Origin: Pestalotiopsis fici W106-1
Lineage: Eukaryota > Ascomycota > Sordariomycetes > Amphisphaeriales > Sporocadaceae
Length of the DNA stretch: 64,000 bases
Assembly (NCBI RefSeq): GCF_000516985.1
Contig: NW_006917103.1
Span: forward strand, 248,001-312,000
Direction: 5' to 3'
The notes under the pieces are model-generated. The model saw only the letters and a list, made by a program, of their open reading frames with translations, was not told the DNA's origin and did not search any database. This document shows positions 22,343-33,100 of the stretch, one piece after another (the stretch's first letter is position 1; every line of letters begins with the position of its first letter). The position numbers and the translations under genes are program-made.

Positions 22343-23656
22343 CTAAGAGCGACGGTTCTTGTTCGCGCGTCTGCGTCGGCGCTTGCAGGTAGAGCCAGCG
22401 GTCGAAGTTGCCTTGGCAGAGCTTACGGTCGAGGTGACGGCCGAGGACGCGGCCTCGGTGGCGCTGGTGGCCGAAGACGCGGCAGTGGTCAATGTAGTGC
22501 TGGCAGCGCTCGTAGCTGCGGCTGCTTGGGAGGAAGAGCTGGCGACGGAAGCCGACGTCACGGCCTGTACTTGAGAGGAGACTGTGGACGAGGTGGTAGC
22601 AGTGGTGACAGCTGTGGTAGCCGAGGCAGAGGCCAAGGTGGTCGCAGCTGCACCAGTAGCACTGGCAGCACAGGTTGCACCCGCGCTCTGGGTAGAGCCG
22701 CCAGAGTAGACAGTGGGACCAGGAGCCCCATAGGTGCTCATCGACTGGTAGATGTTGATCAGGATACCGGGGTCAGAGGCATCGTAAGCACCAGGCTGTA
22801 GGTTTTCGGGTCAGTCATTGTATTTGGATATTTATCAAGGAAATATTGGGGAATGAATCGCTTGGAGCCCCCTATTTGAGTGATGATTGAAAGGATTTTG
22901 GAGACATGGGCTGAAAGCAAGCATGATCAAGCAACACAAAAGTTTGGATATAAAACTTACGAAGAGCACAGTGTCCGAGATGGAAGCAGCGCCGCTACCA
23001 CTGACGGTAAGTTGGTAGCATGTCATGTAGAACTGCGCACCACCAGAAGAGCCAGCAGAGTGCAGGGCAATAGCCTCAGCTCTAGTAGTATTGGTTAGCA
23101 AACAGTAGAGCGACTTGTCTGCTTATGTTTTCGAAGGACTTTGCTCATACCTGAGGAGATAGTCACCAGGGGCAAGGTCAGAGGGAATTTTGACATCCAT
23201 CTTGCCGCAGCAATTGTTGAGATCCTTGGTACCCCAGTTGTCGTCGCTGCCAGATGAACCAGCAGAGGCCCAAGTGTCCTCGAAAATCTTGAACCAGCCA
23301 TCGGAGCCATCAGCGCTCGTGGCATCCGAAACAGCACTCATGTAAACGAGGACGGGACCGTAGTGCGCTCCGCCGATGGCTTCATTTGAGCACGATCGAT
23401 CATTGGGCTGTTGGTGCATCTCAACAGTGACAGTAGATCCAGCAGTCACGTCGCAGTTGGACGTGACTGCAGAAGTACCAGCGTTACAAACAATGTCGTC
23501 CGAGGTAACGTCGGTCACGGGCGAATTGCTCAGAGGGATACGAGCACAGGTTGTTCCCTGATCAACACCATCAACCCAGAGGTCCTGGAAAGTCGCGTGG
23601 GCGGCGACATTTCCGGCGGCGTAGGCCAAAATTGCTGCAGAGATGACAGACTTCAT
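22343..23656 (-). CDS. AA9 lytic polysaccharide monooxygenase with arginine-rich tail
   Basis: Three exons: 23656-23151, 23081-22961 and 22795-22343, giving 359 aa. AA9 enzymes are secreted copper enzymes that cleave cellulose or related glucans oxidatively. The signal peptide ends after Ala19, so the mature N-terminus is His20, which with His98 (GGAHYGP) forms the copper histidine brace. Tyr187 in QFYMTCYQLTV is the axial residue, with His176 and Gln185 in the second sphere. The catalytic domain ends near residue 238. A linker of about 100 residues made almost only of Ala, Ser, Thr and Val follows. The protein ends in a polybasic tail (CKRRRRRANKNRRS). No CBM1 module is present. The start ATG at 23656 gives a clean signal peptide; the frame open further upstream is 5' UTR. 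Substrate and C1/C4 regioselectivity cannot be read from sequence. Confidence 0.94.
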
Positions 23657-23816
23657 TTTGAAAAAAGAAAGTGATTGAATACAAATTTCAAGAAATAAAA
23701 CGAAGGGAAAGTCGCCCGGCGACAGAATGATATGCCTACTAGAGACAAGATTGGACAATGCAAAGTAGAATGTATGTGGAAACTAGGAAGCAGCATTTCA
23801 ACAGCAAACCTAGACG

Positions 23817-23823
23817 ATTTATA
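23817..23823 (-). promoter_or_regulatory. TATA box of the first AA9 gene
   Basis: TATAAAT on the minus strand, about 161 bp upstream of the AA9 start codon. Assigned by sequence and position only. Confidence 0.35.
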
Positions 23824-24686
23824 TCACAGAGCATCTCCTCCCGCAGCCTGCCTATAATCGTCATCTCGATTTCCAGGTACAGGAGAATGAAGGGGCATTG
23901 CCTCTTAGCGCCATCTCGGCTTTCAGATAGATGGCGGCAACAGATGATTGTGCTCGGCGCATGTTGCAGGAAGACTCTTCTAATGAAAGTCACTGCTTGA
24001 AGGAGCGCGATCAAGGGTCTTGTCCCCGGCTTGCTGGGTTAAAGTGCCACGAGTGGCCAATAAGGGGCGGATGGAGTTGAATTCGGCTCGATCCGGACAA
24101 GCGACCTGGAAACTCAGGTCGGCGGCCCCAGCGCACATTGGTGGAATTTGGCCCCAGAGGCTCCAAAATGGGGCCTGCCGCGGCTCAAATACTTTATTTC
24201 AAGGTCTTGGCAAATTTATACAAAACGAAAGATCCAGCCATGTTACCTTGTGTTTGTGCTTTAGGTAAGCGAACCAAGATAACATAGAAGGAATCATTCC
24301 ACTACGTATCAGAAAATTGTGCTTGCCAATCTACATTTCAACCTGCTTTCGAGATGAGCATGGCCTCTAGGTCACGGCTCCCTCGTGTATGTGTCGCTGT
24401 GCGTCCATTGACCCATTGGCTCAAAGATGATCACAGAAAGGGGGCATAATTCTATGTTTGGTGTATGTAAATTTCGCCATGGCTACGCGCATCCGTTACA
24501 TGGACAGAGATGTGAATCCGGTCTGCCATGCCGACCAGGTTCTTGCTCACTGTCTGTTAGAACTAAAGATTCCATGACAGCCACAAGTGATCGCCTTTTC
24601 GAAAATTATTCCCATTACGGATGAGTTCATGAGCCAATAAATCAGAGACTCAGAGTATAAGGCCTATTCCGAGAACCTCAAGCAAC
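23824..24686. other. intergenic, AA9 promoter side
   Basis: About 860 bp. It holds the upstream promoter of the AA9 gene and the 3' flank of the methyltransferase gene. A CCAAT motif occurs near 24056. No credible frame. Confidence 0.5.
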
Positions 24687-25481
24687 TCAATCTTTCGATA
24701 TCACCAGAATACCGTAGTGCGGAACCGTGCCATAAGTTTCAAGCTCTTCTCTACTGGCGCCGCCAGCGGGGTTTTCCAAGAAATCAACAGGCACTTTCGT
24801 GGTGCTCCACTCAAACTTTCCTTGGAGACCTGCAGCTCTGGCGGCCCTTTCATATGTATCCCGCCGCAAGTGGTATGTATCAAAATCGACGACGCCGGCA
24901 GACGTATCGGCATGCCTATGAACCGTGACTCCGTCTTCCACTGTGCCAGTAGAATGGCTCACAAGTAGCCCCGAGCCCCGGGGAGCGGGCCGGACACGGT
25001 TCTCAGCTTCATAAAAGGCGACAGGGTCATTGGTCGGCGGCGGCGTGACGCCGATGAAGACGCCCCCCTCTTCGAGATTGATGGCAATGTTGCGAAACGT
25101 CTGAGTCAAGGCTTCGATGTTTGCTGCATAGTTGAGGATCCAGCCACCGACCACAACTTGGAACGGTCCACCGGCATATTCCTCGGGCTTCCCACAATCG
25201 GCTTCTAGAAGAGTCACTTTAGGCCCAAATCCCGCGCTGTCAACTGCCCGCTGCGCTTCTTCCAGCATGACGCTGGAAATATCGGCTGCCAGCACTCTGC
25301 TGGCCCCCCATTCTACAAGGTATGTAGTATAAAAGCCTGACCCGCATGCGAGTTCGAGTACTTTCGCCCCCTTGATGTACGGAGCCACAGCTTCGCGTAC
25401 ATTCTCTCGCTCAATGATGGATAGGTACCCTTTTCTGAGCTCATCGTAAGGTGCTCGGATTGCATTGTACTGAGTAGACAT
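24687..25481 (-). CDS. class I SAM-dependent methyltransferase
   Basis: One exon, 264 aa. It transfers a methyl group from S-adenosylmethionine to an unknown small acceptor, probably in the cytosol. Motif I is VLELACGSGFYTTYL at residues 41-55. An acidic residue follows beta-strand 2 (LAADISSVML), and a motif III/IV region (LLEADCG, QVVVGGWILNYA) is present. No signal peptide or membrane segment. It is of the stand-alone UbiE/ToxA type common in fungi. Neighbours give no pathway clue. TATATAAT on the minus strand about 82 bp upstream supports the start at 25481. Confidence 0.85.
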   Translation of the reverse strand: MSTQYNAIRAPYDELRKGYLSIIERENVREAVAPYIKGAKVLELACGSGFYTTYLVEWGASRVLAADISSVMLEEAQRAVDSAGFGPKVTLLEADCGKPEEYAGGPFQVVVGGWILNYAANIEALTQTFRNIAINLEEGGVFIGVTPPPTNDPVAFYEAENRVRPAPRGSGLLVSHSTGTVEDGVTVHRHADTSAGVVDFDTYHLRRDTYERAARAAGLQGKFEWSTTKVPVDFLENPAGGASREELETYGTVPHYGILVISKD

Positions 25482-26194
25482 TTCTGCTTGAAGTGGACAC
25501 TGGAGAGTAGCCGGCTAGATGACTGCCTCCACTGTACTCTTGCAATTGTGAGGTGATGAAGGATTATATATGTCCAGAACAGGCTTTCAAGCATTATCCA
25601 TTATGTAAAAGTTCTAGAGATCATTCCTGGTACCAGATGGGTGTGCCACTCGCGAATGCACATTTATACAACCCCCATGACCCCGCGTTGACATTCATGT
25701 GGGATGGCCCGGACTCCCCACGAAGTTGTACATTCGCATTACGCAGTTTTTGGCATCGATCACATCAGTCGCCATGGTAATCGTGTCCAAATGTATAATC
25801 GAACACTAAAAAAACATCGGAAAAGCTTGTCCATGTCCGAATACCGCTGTATGAATTCGTAAGACTCAAGACTTTTGTGCAACCTGACCACAATTTGATT
25901 GTCTTGTGCCAGCAAGATTGACCAACACATATACCTAGGTAGGTAGTACTCAGCTTAAACACTGTAACAAATGCCATCTTAAAAGAATAGAACTCTATTA
26001 TCCAAAGCATATTTAGGATGGATGTATAGCTATGCATGGCTGTTAATGGTTCAATAGAGAAGAAATACCTTTGGACTCAGGGTTCAGACTTTGGGATTTG
26101 AAATTGAAATAAACCAGTCGAAAGCGGGTCATCGGATGGGAAAAGGACTAGCTTACATGATAATATTGAAGCACAAAACTTTCAATAAATAACA
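25482..26194. other. intergenic with palindromic CCTAGGTAGGTA element
   Basis: About 710 bp between the methyltransferase start and tRNA-Glu. It holds a TATA-like TATATAAT (minus, 25563-25570) and one copy of the CCTAGGTAGGTA repeat at 25931-25949. No gene seen. Confidence 0.5.
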
Positions 26195-26273
26195 TCCGAT
26201 ATGGTGTAGTGGCTAACATATGACGCTCTCATCTTGATCCGTCATGCCCGGGGTTCGATTCCCCGTGTCGGAG
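26195..26273 (+). tRNA. tRNA-Glu(CTC) with a 7-nt intron
   Basis: A complete cloverleaf: acceptor TCCGATA/TGTCGGA, D-arm GTGT/ACAT, anticodon stem TGACG/CGTCA, T-arm CGGGG-TTCGATT-CCCCG and discriminator G. The anticodon loop is CTCTCAC with anticodon CTC. It is interrupted after position 37 by TCTTGAT (26232-26238), the canonical place for nuclear tRNA introns. The mature tRNA is 72 nt, as usual for tRNA-Glu. A T-run just downstream (from 26282) fits an RNA polymerase III terminator. Confidence 0.95.
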
Positions 26274-26281
26274 ACAACTTG

Positions 26282-26288
26282 TTTTTTT
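26282..26288 (+). terminator. RNA polymerase III terminator of tRNA-Glu
   Basis: A run of seven T residues begins nine bases after the tRNA end. Such T-runs end Pol III transcripts. Confidence 0.7.
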
Positions 26289-26799
26289 CCCCCCCAACAA
26301 AACCAATCTTTTTATTGTTTATCGCATGTTTAATTTTCTTTTTGAATAACTTAAATGCACAGTTACGCCCTGCGCTTCGATGCACCCCCTGGGAGAAAGG
26401 AAAAGAGTGCCATCAAATTAGACTCTATTTTGTGTTCTATTTGAGAGACCGCATAGGTGTACGAGAAGACATAACAATCAATATCGATCTACAGAGTATA
26501 CCAATGCAAACCTATACTGAGCTAACCACCTTCGAGCTACACAGAATGGTTTCCTAGCGTGAAGTTAGGAACATCAGTCACTGTTCGTATGTAGTACGTC
26601 TAAGCAGAGTCCAACACAATATTGCGATTCGCAAGTCCCAAGGAACAAATTGTTTCTGTCCAACAAACGTGTCTCCCTTTTCCGAGTCTAAACGCCCTGC
26701 AATAGTAAATTATCACCCAAACGCCAACGCTATGCACTTCTAACACGACTGAACATTCATGTCTGTTTTCTTGGTAGTCCGACCCGTGGGATCCGTACC
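26289..26799. other. intergenic spacer, tRNA-Glu to ELYS-like gene
   Basis: About 500 bp with no supported gene. It contains the 3' flank of the ELYS-like gene. A GT donor overlaps that gene's stop codon and an AG acceptor lies about 110 bp downstream, so a spliced C-terminal extension ending at about 26600 cannot be excluded. Confidence 0.4.
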
Positions 26800-27807
26800 T
26801 CACGTTCGACCTCCACTGCCCACCTTGAAGGCCTCCATGACAACGCCCCATGTACCTTTCTCACCAGTTGTCGAAACCGGCTCACCGAGAGCGATGCGGC
26901 GCATAAGAAGGGTATCTCTAGCGATCTTCAACCTCTTGCCCTCGCCGCTGGCAAGGTATTCCCGGAACCACTCATCCTCATTCTCATCGAATGGTAGACT
27001 TGCAAGCTCGCCAGCACGATCTGCTGCTTCATCACCACGCTCGCTGTCGAGTACACCAATCACCAGTCTCTTAAAGAGGCCCTGCCTTTGTGCTTCTGGC
27101 TTCGCTCTTGAGAAGCGCAGTGCCTCGCCAATGTCACTCTGGATCAGGGCGTCGAACAGCAACTGGACAGCTGTTTCGGTCTTGAGTACTGGCTGGACAG
27201 TGTGCCAATATGCCAGAGGCAACGTATAGTCTCCGTCCTTGGTGGCTTGTCTCGCGAGTACCGTAATAATATCATCGGCAAATTCGGGGGTCAAGCTTGG
27301 GTGTGTCAAGTATTCCAAACCGACGTCAAACTTTTGGCGGTCGAAGTGCCACAATCCCTTAATCAACAGTTGGTACTTGGTGGGAAGACCCGAGCGATTA
27401 GCAAATTGGTCTGCCTTGTTCCCATCGATGTGACCTGGCTGAGACTTGAGAAACTCGTCAATGTCCAGGAGAAGGTAGTACAATATAGAAAGCTTGTGGT
27501 GCGTCGCAATGGTTGTCGAGGCGGTGACCTTCTCGTGCAGTTGGTGGAGGGTCGCTTCAGACTTCGGGGGATAGAGACCACGGACTAGAAGGATCTCGTC
27601 AGCATGCCAAACGCGTCGGGTCGACTGTGGTTTCGGTGTTATTTTACGCCTACCTTTGGCAAGGCCCAATGCCGCCAGGATCTTGTCAATGAATAGAGCA
27701 CCTTCGAAGCTGCGGCGGAAGCCTTCTGCTTCCTGAATAAAGGTCCGATCGTACGGAAACGGGTTCAGTGGACCAAAGACACGGTCAAAGTTGCCAAAGT
27801 CAATCAT
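26800..27807 (-). CDS. ELYS-like nuclear pore complex assembly protein
   Basis: One exon, 335 aa. It matches the ELYS-like domain of fungal nuclear pore assembly factors (relatives of the metazoan AT-hook nucleoporin ELYS/Mel-28), which help place the Nup107-160 complex at the nuclear envelope. Recognisable features are the N-terminal FGPLNPFPYDR segment, the helical solenoid-type middle (ILYYLLLDIDEFL, LIKGLWHFDRQKFDVGLEYL) and the conserved DALIQSDIGEALRFSRAKP stretch. No membrane helix or signal is present. The start ATG at 27807 is the only one giving the full domain. It is divergent from SMC4, so two nuclear housekeeping genes share a 450-bp promoter. The assignment rests on remembered domain appearance. 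Confidence 0.8.
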   Translation of the reverse strand: MIDFGNFDRVFGPLNPFPYDRTFIQEAEGFRRSFEGALFIDKILAALGLAKGRRKITPKPQSTRRVWHADEILLVRGLYPPKSEATLHQLHEKVTASTTIATHHKLSILYYLLLDIDEFLKSQPGHIDGNKADQFANRSGLPTKYQLLIKGLWHFDRQKFDVGLEYLTHPSLTPEFADDIITVLARQATKDGDYTLPLAYWHTVQPVLKTETAVQLLFDALIQSDIGEALRFSRAKPEAQRQGLFKRLVIGVLDSERGDEAADRAGELASLPFDENEDEWFREYLASGEGKRLKIARDTLLMRRIALGEPVSTTGEKGTWGVVMEAFKVGSGGRT

Positions 27808-28256
27808 GGTTGCTGTGCAGACCGGCCGAGATATTGTCGGGCGTTTTTGGTGGTGGACAGCAAAAACAAAAATTATTCTTTGCTCCGTATCATTGACTTC
27901 AAGCTGTTTTGACCTTTGATGAGAGCTCCGATAGCTTTCAGGCCCAATTGCACTGGCTTGCGCCGGGGATTCTTCGGATTCGCAGACTTCAAGTGCCTGA
28001 GACTAGCGTGTTTAGGCGGAAATCTGACAGCAGTTGCCATTGACGCGCTAAACAAGGGGGTCGCAGGTTTGAAGGTGGGGGAATTGTTTATTTACTTTTG
28101 AGGCATCAAAGCCTATGAGCAACCACAACGCAAATACCAAAACACATGGCACAATAACGACATCAACCACGACTTGTGCCAGATACTAACATTGCAGCAA
28201 ACTGAGACGATAAATTCCATCAATTCGGCGATTTACGTCGTTATTTCTTTTACGCC
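27808..28256. promoter_or_regulatory. shared divergent promoter, ELYS-like / SMC4
   Basis: A 450-bp intergenic region between two divergent essential-type genes. No TATA box is obvious, which is common for housekeeping promoters. A 55-codon basic frame on the minus strand lies inside it and is listed separately as doubtful. Confidence 0.5.
27873..28040 (-). CDS. doubtful small basic ORF (55 aa)
   Basis: ATG at 28040 and stop at 27873. The predicted peptide is very basic (LRHLKSANPKNPRRKP in the middle) with no acidic first half, membrane helix or known motif. It lies wholly in the promoter between the ELYS-like gene and SMC4, on the same strand as ELYS. It could be an upstream ORF, a small mitochondrial-type protein or chance. 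Confidence 0.2.
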   Translation of the reverse strand: MATAVRFPPKHASLRHLKSANPKNPRRKPVQLGLKAIGALIKGQNSLKSMIRSKE

Positions 28257-31200
28257 ATGTCTGGCCGACCCACCCGCCGTGCCGCTGCGACGAGGCGCGC
28301 AGCCATTATCGAGTCAGAAGACGAAGATGAGATCGCCAGCGCCACACCCATCAAGCGCCAAGAAGAAAGCGAAGATGAGTTCACACTGGAGCCAGAGGAG
28401 GCTCCGAAACCCCGAGCGACCAGAGGCAGAAGGAAGACAGCCACATCAGCAGCAACATCGACACCCCGCCCAGGCCGGCCGCGCAAGAGTGTTGCGCCAT
28501 CCGAAGCGAGCGAGGTAATGGATCCCGATGTGACTGCCTCAACGCCTCGTCCAGGTCGTCCACGCAAAAGCGTTGCGCCCTCGGAAACGAGTGAGGTGAT
28601 GGATCCTGACGTGACCGCTACGCCTGCCATCAAAGAGTCCGAGTCCGCGATGAAGAAACCTGCAGTCCGAAGAAGAGTCAGGAAGAGCGTGGCGCCGTCT
28701 GAAGCGAGCGAGGTCAACGATGCGGATATCACTGCATCAACACCGCGTCCAGGTCGACCTCGTAGGAGCGTCGCCCCTTCAGAGGCAAGTGAGGTGATGG
28801 ACCCAGATGCTACCGCTACGCCGATCATCAAGCAGTATGAATCGGCGGTGAAGAAGCCTGCAGTCCGGAGGACAAGGAAGAGCGTCGCGCCACGCAAGGA
28901 CAAGGAGCCATCCCCAAGTGCTCAATCACAGGCATCGGAAGATTTGTTGGCCACACCAAAGCCAGCCGCTACACCCGAACCAAAGTCTCCAGGCCGAGGA
29001 ACGCCACTTGCTGATATTACCAACAAGAGCATCGCCGATTCCCAGCCTTCTGGTGACGAGAATGTCACAATCAAGCCCATCAAGGCGATGGATGCCGTCT
29101 TTGAGAAGCCCATGGATATCGTATTGAAGTCTCGGGCGCAGATGGCTGTCCCGGTCCCCGAGGAAGACAAGGGCCCGAAGCCTCGCATAGTCATCACATA
29201 CCTCATTTTGAACAACTTCAAGAGTTATGCTGGGCGACAGGAAGTTGGACCTTTCCATGCTTCCTTTTCCTCAGTTGTGGGACCCAATGGTTCGGGCAAG
29301 TCCAATGTCATTGATTCGTTACTTTTTGTCTTTGGTTTCCGTGCCAGCAAAATGCGACAAGGCAAGATTTCCGCGCTTATCCACAATTCGGCTGCATACC
29401 CCAACTTGGACCATTGTGAAGTTGCCGTGCACTTCCAGGAAGTCATGGACCAGGTAGGTTTTCCGCTCTATTCTGTGCATCTGACGGTACTAACTGCAAG
29501 CAGCCTGGCGGTGGTTCCGAAGTCATTCCAAACTCCCAGATTGTTATTTCCCGACGTGCTTTCAAGAACAACTCGAGCAAGTACTACATTGACGGCAAAG
29601 AGTCCAACTTCACTATTGTTACGACCCTTCTCAGAGACCGAGGCGTAGACCTGGACCACAAACGATTCTTGATTCTCCAAGGTGAAGTCGAATCGATTGC
29701 TCAGATGAAGCCAAAGGCTGCCAATGAGCATGACGATGGTCTACTCGAATATCTAGAAGACATTATTGGTACCTCCAAGTACAAAGCCCCCATTGAGGAG
29801 TCAGCTCAAGAAGTAGAGACTTTAAATGAAGTCTGTATGGAGAAGAGTGGACGTGTGCAGCATGTTGAGAAAGAAAAGAATAGCCTGGAAGACAAAAAGA
29901 ACAAGGCTCTCGCATTTATCCGCGACGAAAACGAGTTGACACTCAAGCAGTCGGCACTGTATCAGCTTTATATCAGCGAGTGTCAAGACAACTTGGAAAT
30001 CACTGAAGATGCAATCAATCAAATGCAAGAGCAACTCAACGCCGAGTTAGAGAAGCACCAGGGTAGCGAGCAGGTGATCAAGCAGCTTCAAAAAGACTAT
30101 GCCAAGGGCAGCAAGGAGTACGAGGCCCAGGAAAAAGAACACCAAGCCCTCGCCAAAGAAGTTGCCAAGTTCGAGCAAGAAAGGGTCAAGTTCGACGAGA
30201 AGCGCAAATTCCTGACAGACAAGCGAAAGAAGCTCGAAAAGACCATTGCAAATGCTGAGAAATCCTCCACAGATGCTGATGAGACTATTGAGCAATGCAG
30301 CGAGGAAATTAAGACCTCAACTGAAGAAATCGCAGCTCTTGAACAAAGCATCCAGGAAGAGGAGGCCGAACTTGCCACTATTCGCGAGAACTTGAAAGGC
30401 AAGACCCAGGTCTTTTCTGACCAGATTGCCGCCAAACAGAAGTCCCTCGAGCCCTGGAAGGAGAAGATCAACCAAAAGCAGTCTGCCATTGCTGTTGCAG
30501 AATCGGAACTCGCCATTCTCGAAGAGAAGGCCAATGCTGGCTCGGTTGCACTCGAGGAGATGAAGAACAAGATTGCCAGCATTGAAAAGGGCAGAGCCTC
30601 CAAGCTTGCTGAGCTGGAAGAATGCCAAGCTGAGAAGGCCGAACTCGACGAGGAAGCAAAGACTGTCGAAGCTGGCCTTGAACAATTCGCCGCCAAGGAA
30701 CACATCATTCGAAACAAGGTCTCCAACGCAAGGCAAAAGGCTGACGAGGCTCGCTCGAGTCTTGCCCAAACCCAAAACCGTGGTAACGTCCTCACAGCTC
30801 TCATGAGAATGAGAGAAACTGGTCGTATTGATGGTTTCCATGGACGTCTTGGAAATCTCGGTGCTATTGATAAGAAGTACGATGTTGCCATTTCTACTGC
30901 GTGCGGCGCGCTTGATAACTTTGTCACGGATACTGTTGAAGCTGGTCAGCAATGCATAGAATATCTCCGCAAGACAAACCTTGGTCGTGGAAACTTCATG
31001 TGTCTGGACAAGCTGCGTGTTCGTGGCATGGATCCCATTCAGACACCCGAGGACGCTCCCAGACTGTTTGACCTGGTCAAGGCCAAGGACGACAAGTTCC
31101 GGCCGGCCTTCTACCATGCACTACAGGACACCCTCGTTGCTCAAGATCTTGCCCAGGCAAACAGAATTGCCTATGGTGCCAAGAGATGGCGTGTTGTCAC

Positions 31201-33100
31201 CTTGGCTGGTGAGCTCATTGACAAGAGCGGTACCATGTCCGGTGGTGGTACAACTGTCAAGAAAGGTCTCATGTCCAGCAAGCTCGTTGCCGACATCTCT
31301 AGGGAACATGTCACGGAGCTTGAGGAGAGTCGTGATGTTCTTGAACAGAAATACCAAAAGTTCCAAGACCAGCAGCGAGAACTTGAGAATCGCTTGCGAC
31401 AACTGAAGGAGCAGATTCCACAGCTCGAGACCAAGATGCAGAAGATCAATCTTGAGATTTCTAGCGCCGAGAAGAACTTGGTCGACGCTCAAAGGCGTAT
31501 CAAGGAGCTTGGAAAGGAACACCAACCCTCTGCGGCTGACGACAACAGATCGGCTGCTTTGCAGAAGGAGATTGCCAAGCTTAACAAGGAGGTTGAGAAG
31601 CTTCGTGCTGAGACCGAGGATATTGAAGCTGAGATCAAGGAACTGCAGGACAAGATCATGGAGGTTGGTGGTGAGAAACTCCGTGCCCAGCGTGCCAAGG
31701 TCGATTCCATCAAGGAGGAGATTGCTTCTTACAACGAAGCGGTCTCGGCTGCCGAAGTCAAGCGTGTCAAGGCCGAGAAGTCCAAGACTAAGCTGGAGAA
31801 GGACCATGCCAAGGCTACCAAGGAGCTTACCTCTGCTGTGCGCGATCTGGAAAAGCTCGAGGCAGAGGTTGAGAACCAGAGCGAGAAGTCTGAATCACTG
31901 CAAGCCAGTGTTGATGAAGCCGCTGAGGCACTTTCTGCCAAGAAAGAGGAGCTTGCTGGAGTCAAGGCAGAGCTCGACGAGAAAACATCTGAGCTCAATG
32001 AAACACGCGCTGTTGAAATCGAGATGAAGAACAAGCTCGAAGAAAACCAAAAGGCACTTGCAGAGAACCAGAAGAGATTACGGTACTGGGATGAAAAGCT
32101 TGGCAAGCTGGCCCTTCAAAATGTCAGCGATCTTGAGGGCGTATCCCCTCCGAAGACACCTTCACCTCCCAAGGAGACCCAGGACAGTGATGGCACACCT
32201 GACTCTCCCACGGGCCAACTTGAGCAGGAGGCCGAAGAGGCTTCCAAGCTGGAAGAGGAAGAAGAAGGGGATACGACGGTGATTCACCAGCCTAATGAGC
32301 TGCCAACGTACACCGCCGACGAGTTAAAGGACATGTCAAAGGAGAAGCTCAAGGCCGAGATTGCCGCGCTTGAGGAGAAGACCCAGAACGTCAACGTCGA
32401 TGTCGCCGTCCTTGCAGAGTACCGCCGCCGTGTGGAGGAGCATGCGGCCCGGTCTTCGGACCTTAGCACCGCAGTTACTACCCGCGATGCTGCCAAGAAG
32501 CGGTGCGATGAACTACGCCGCTTGCGTCTCGAAGGATTCATGGAAGGTTTCAGCACCATCTCTTTGAGGCTCAAGGAGATGTACCAGATGATCACCATGG
32601 GTGGTAATGCTGAGCTTGAATTGGTGGACAGCTTGGATCCCTTCAGCGAGGGTATCTTGTTCAGTGTCATGCCGCCCAAGAAGAGTTGGAAGAACATTTC
32701 GAACCTCTCGGGTGGTGAGAAAACACTGTCGAGTTTGGCATTAGTCTTTGCTCTGCATCACTATAAGCCCACCCCGTTGTATGTCATGGACGAGATTGAT
32801 GCTGCGCTGGATTTCAGAAACGTAAGTTGCTCAATGAGATGCCATGACGATCTGTTGCTAATTTGTCAATCACAGGTATCTATTGTGGCCAACTACATCA
32901 AGGAGCGGACCAAGAATGCGCAGTTCATTGTCATTTCGCTCCGAAACAACATGTTCGAGCTCGCAGCTCGCCTCGTGGGTGTATACAAGGTCAACCACAT
33001 GACCAAGAGTGTCACCATCGAGAACAAGGACTACATCCGCCGGGGTGCTGCCCAGCGGCCCGCCGGAGGGGCCACGACGACGGTCGGCACAAGTTCATGA
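28257..33100 (+). CDS. SMC4: condensin subunit SMC4
   Basis: Three exons: 28257-29453, 29504-32821 and 32876-33100, with introns of 50 and 54 bp, giving 1579 aa. It pairs with SMC2 in condensin, which compacts and segregates mitotic chromosomes using ATP. The Walker A motif is GPNGSGKSNVID near residue 341. The first coiled coil follows, and the hinge begins near residue 843 (GFHGRLGNLGAI). The second coiled coil comes next. The ABC signature is NLSGGEKTLSSLAL near residue 1468 and Walker B is YVMDEIDAALD near 1491. The SMC4 identity, as against SMC1-3, is supported by the long N-terminal tail before the ATPase head and by IVITYLILNNFKSYAG at its entry. The tail holds several copies of a TPRPGRPRKSVAPSE unit (about residues 60-215) that resemble AT-hooks. 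Confidence 0.96.

Noticed and set aside
26600..26799. Possible extra C-terminal exon of the ELYS-like gene
   Set aside because: A GT donor at the stop codon and a downstream AG exist, but the extra residues look like untranslated sequence; kept only as an alternative.
30097..31807. Long minus-strand frames of 276, 266 and 228 codons
   Set aside because: They are antisense shadows of the SMC4 coiled coil, whose biased codons leave the other strand open.
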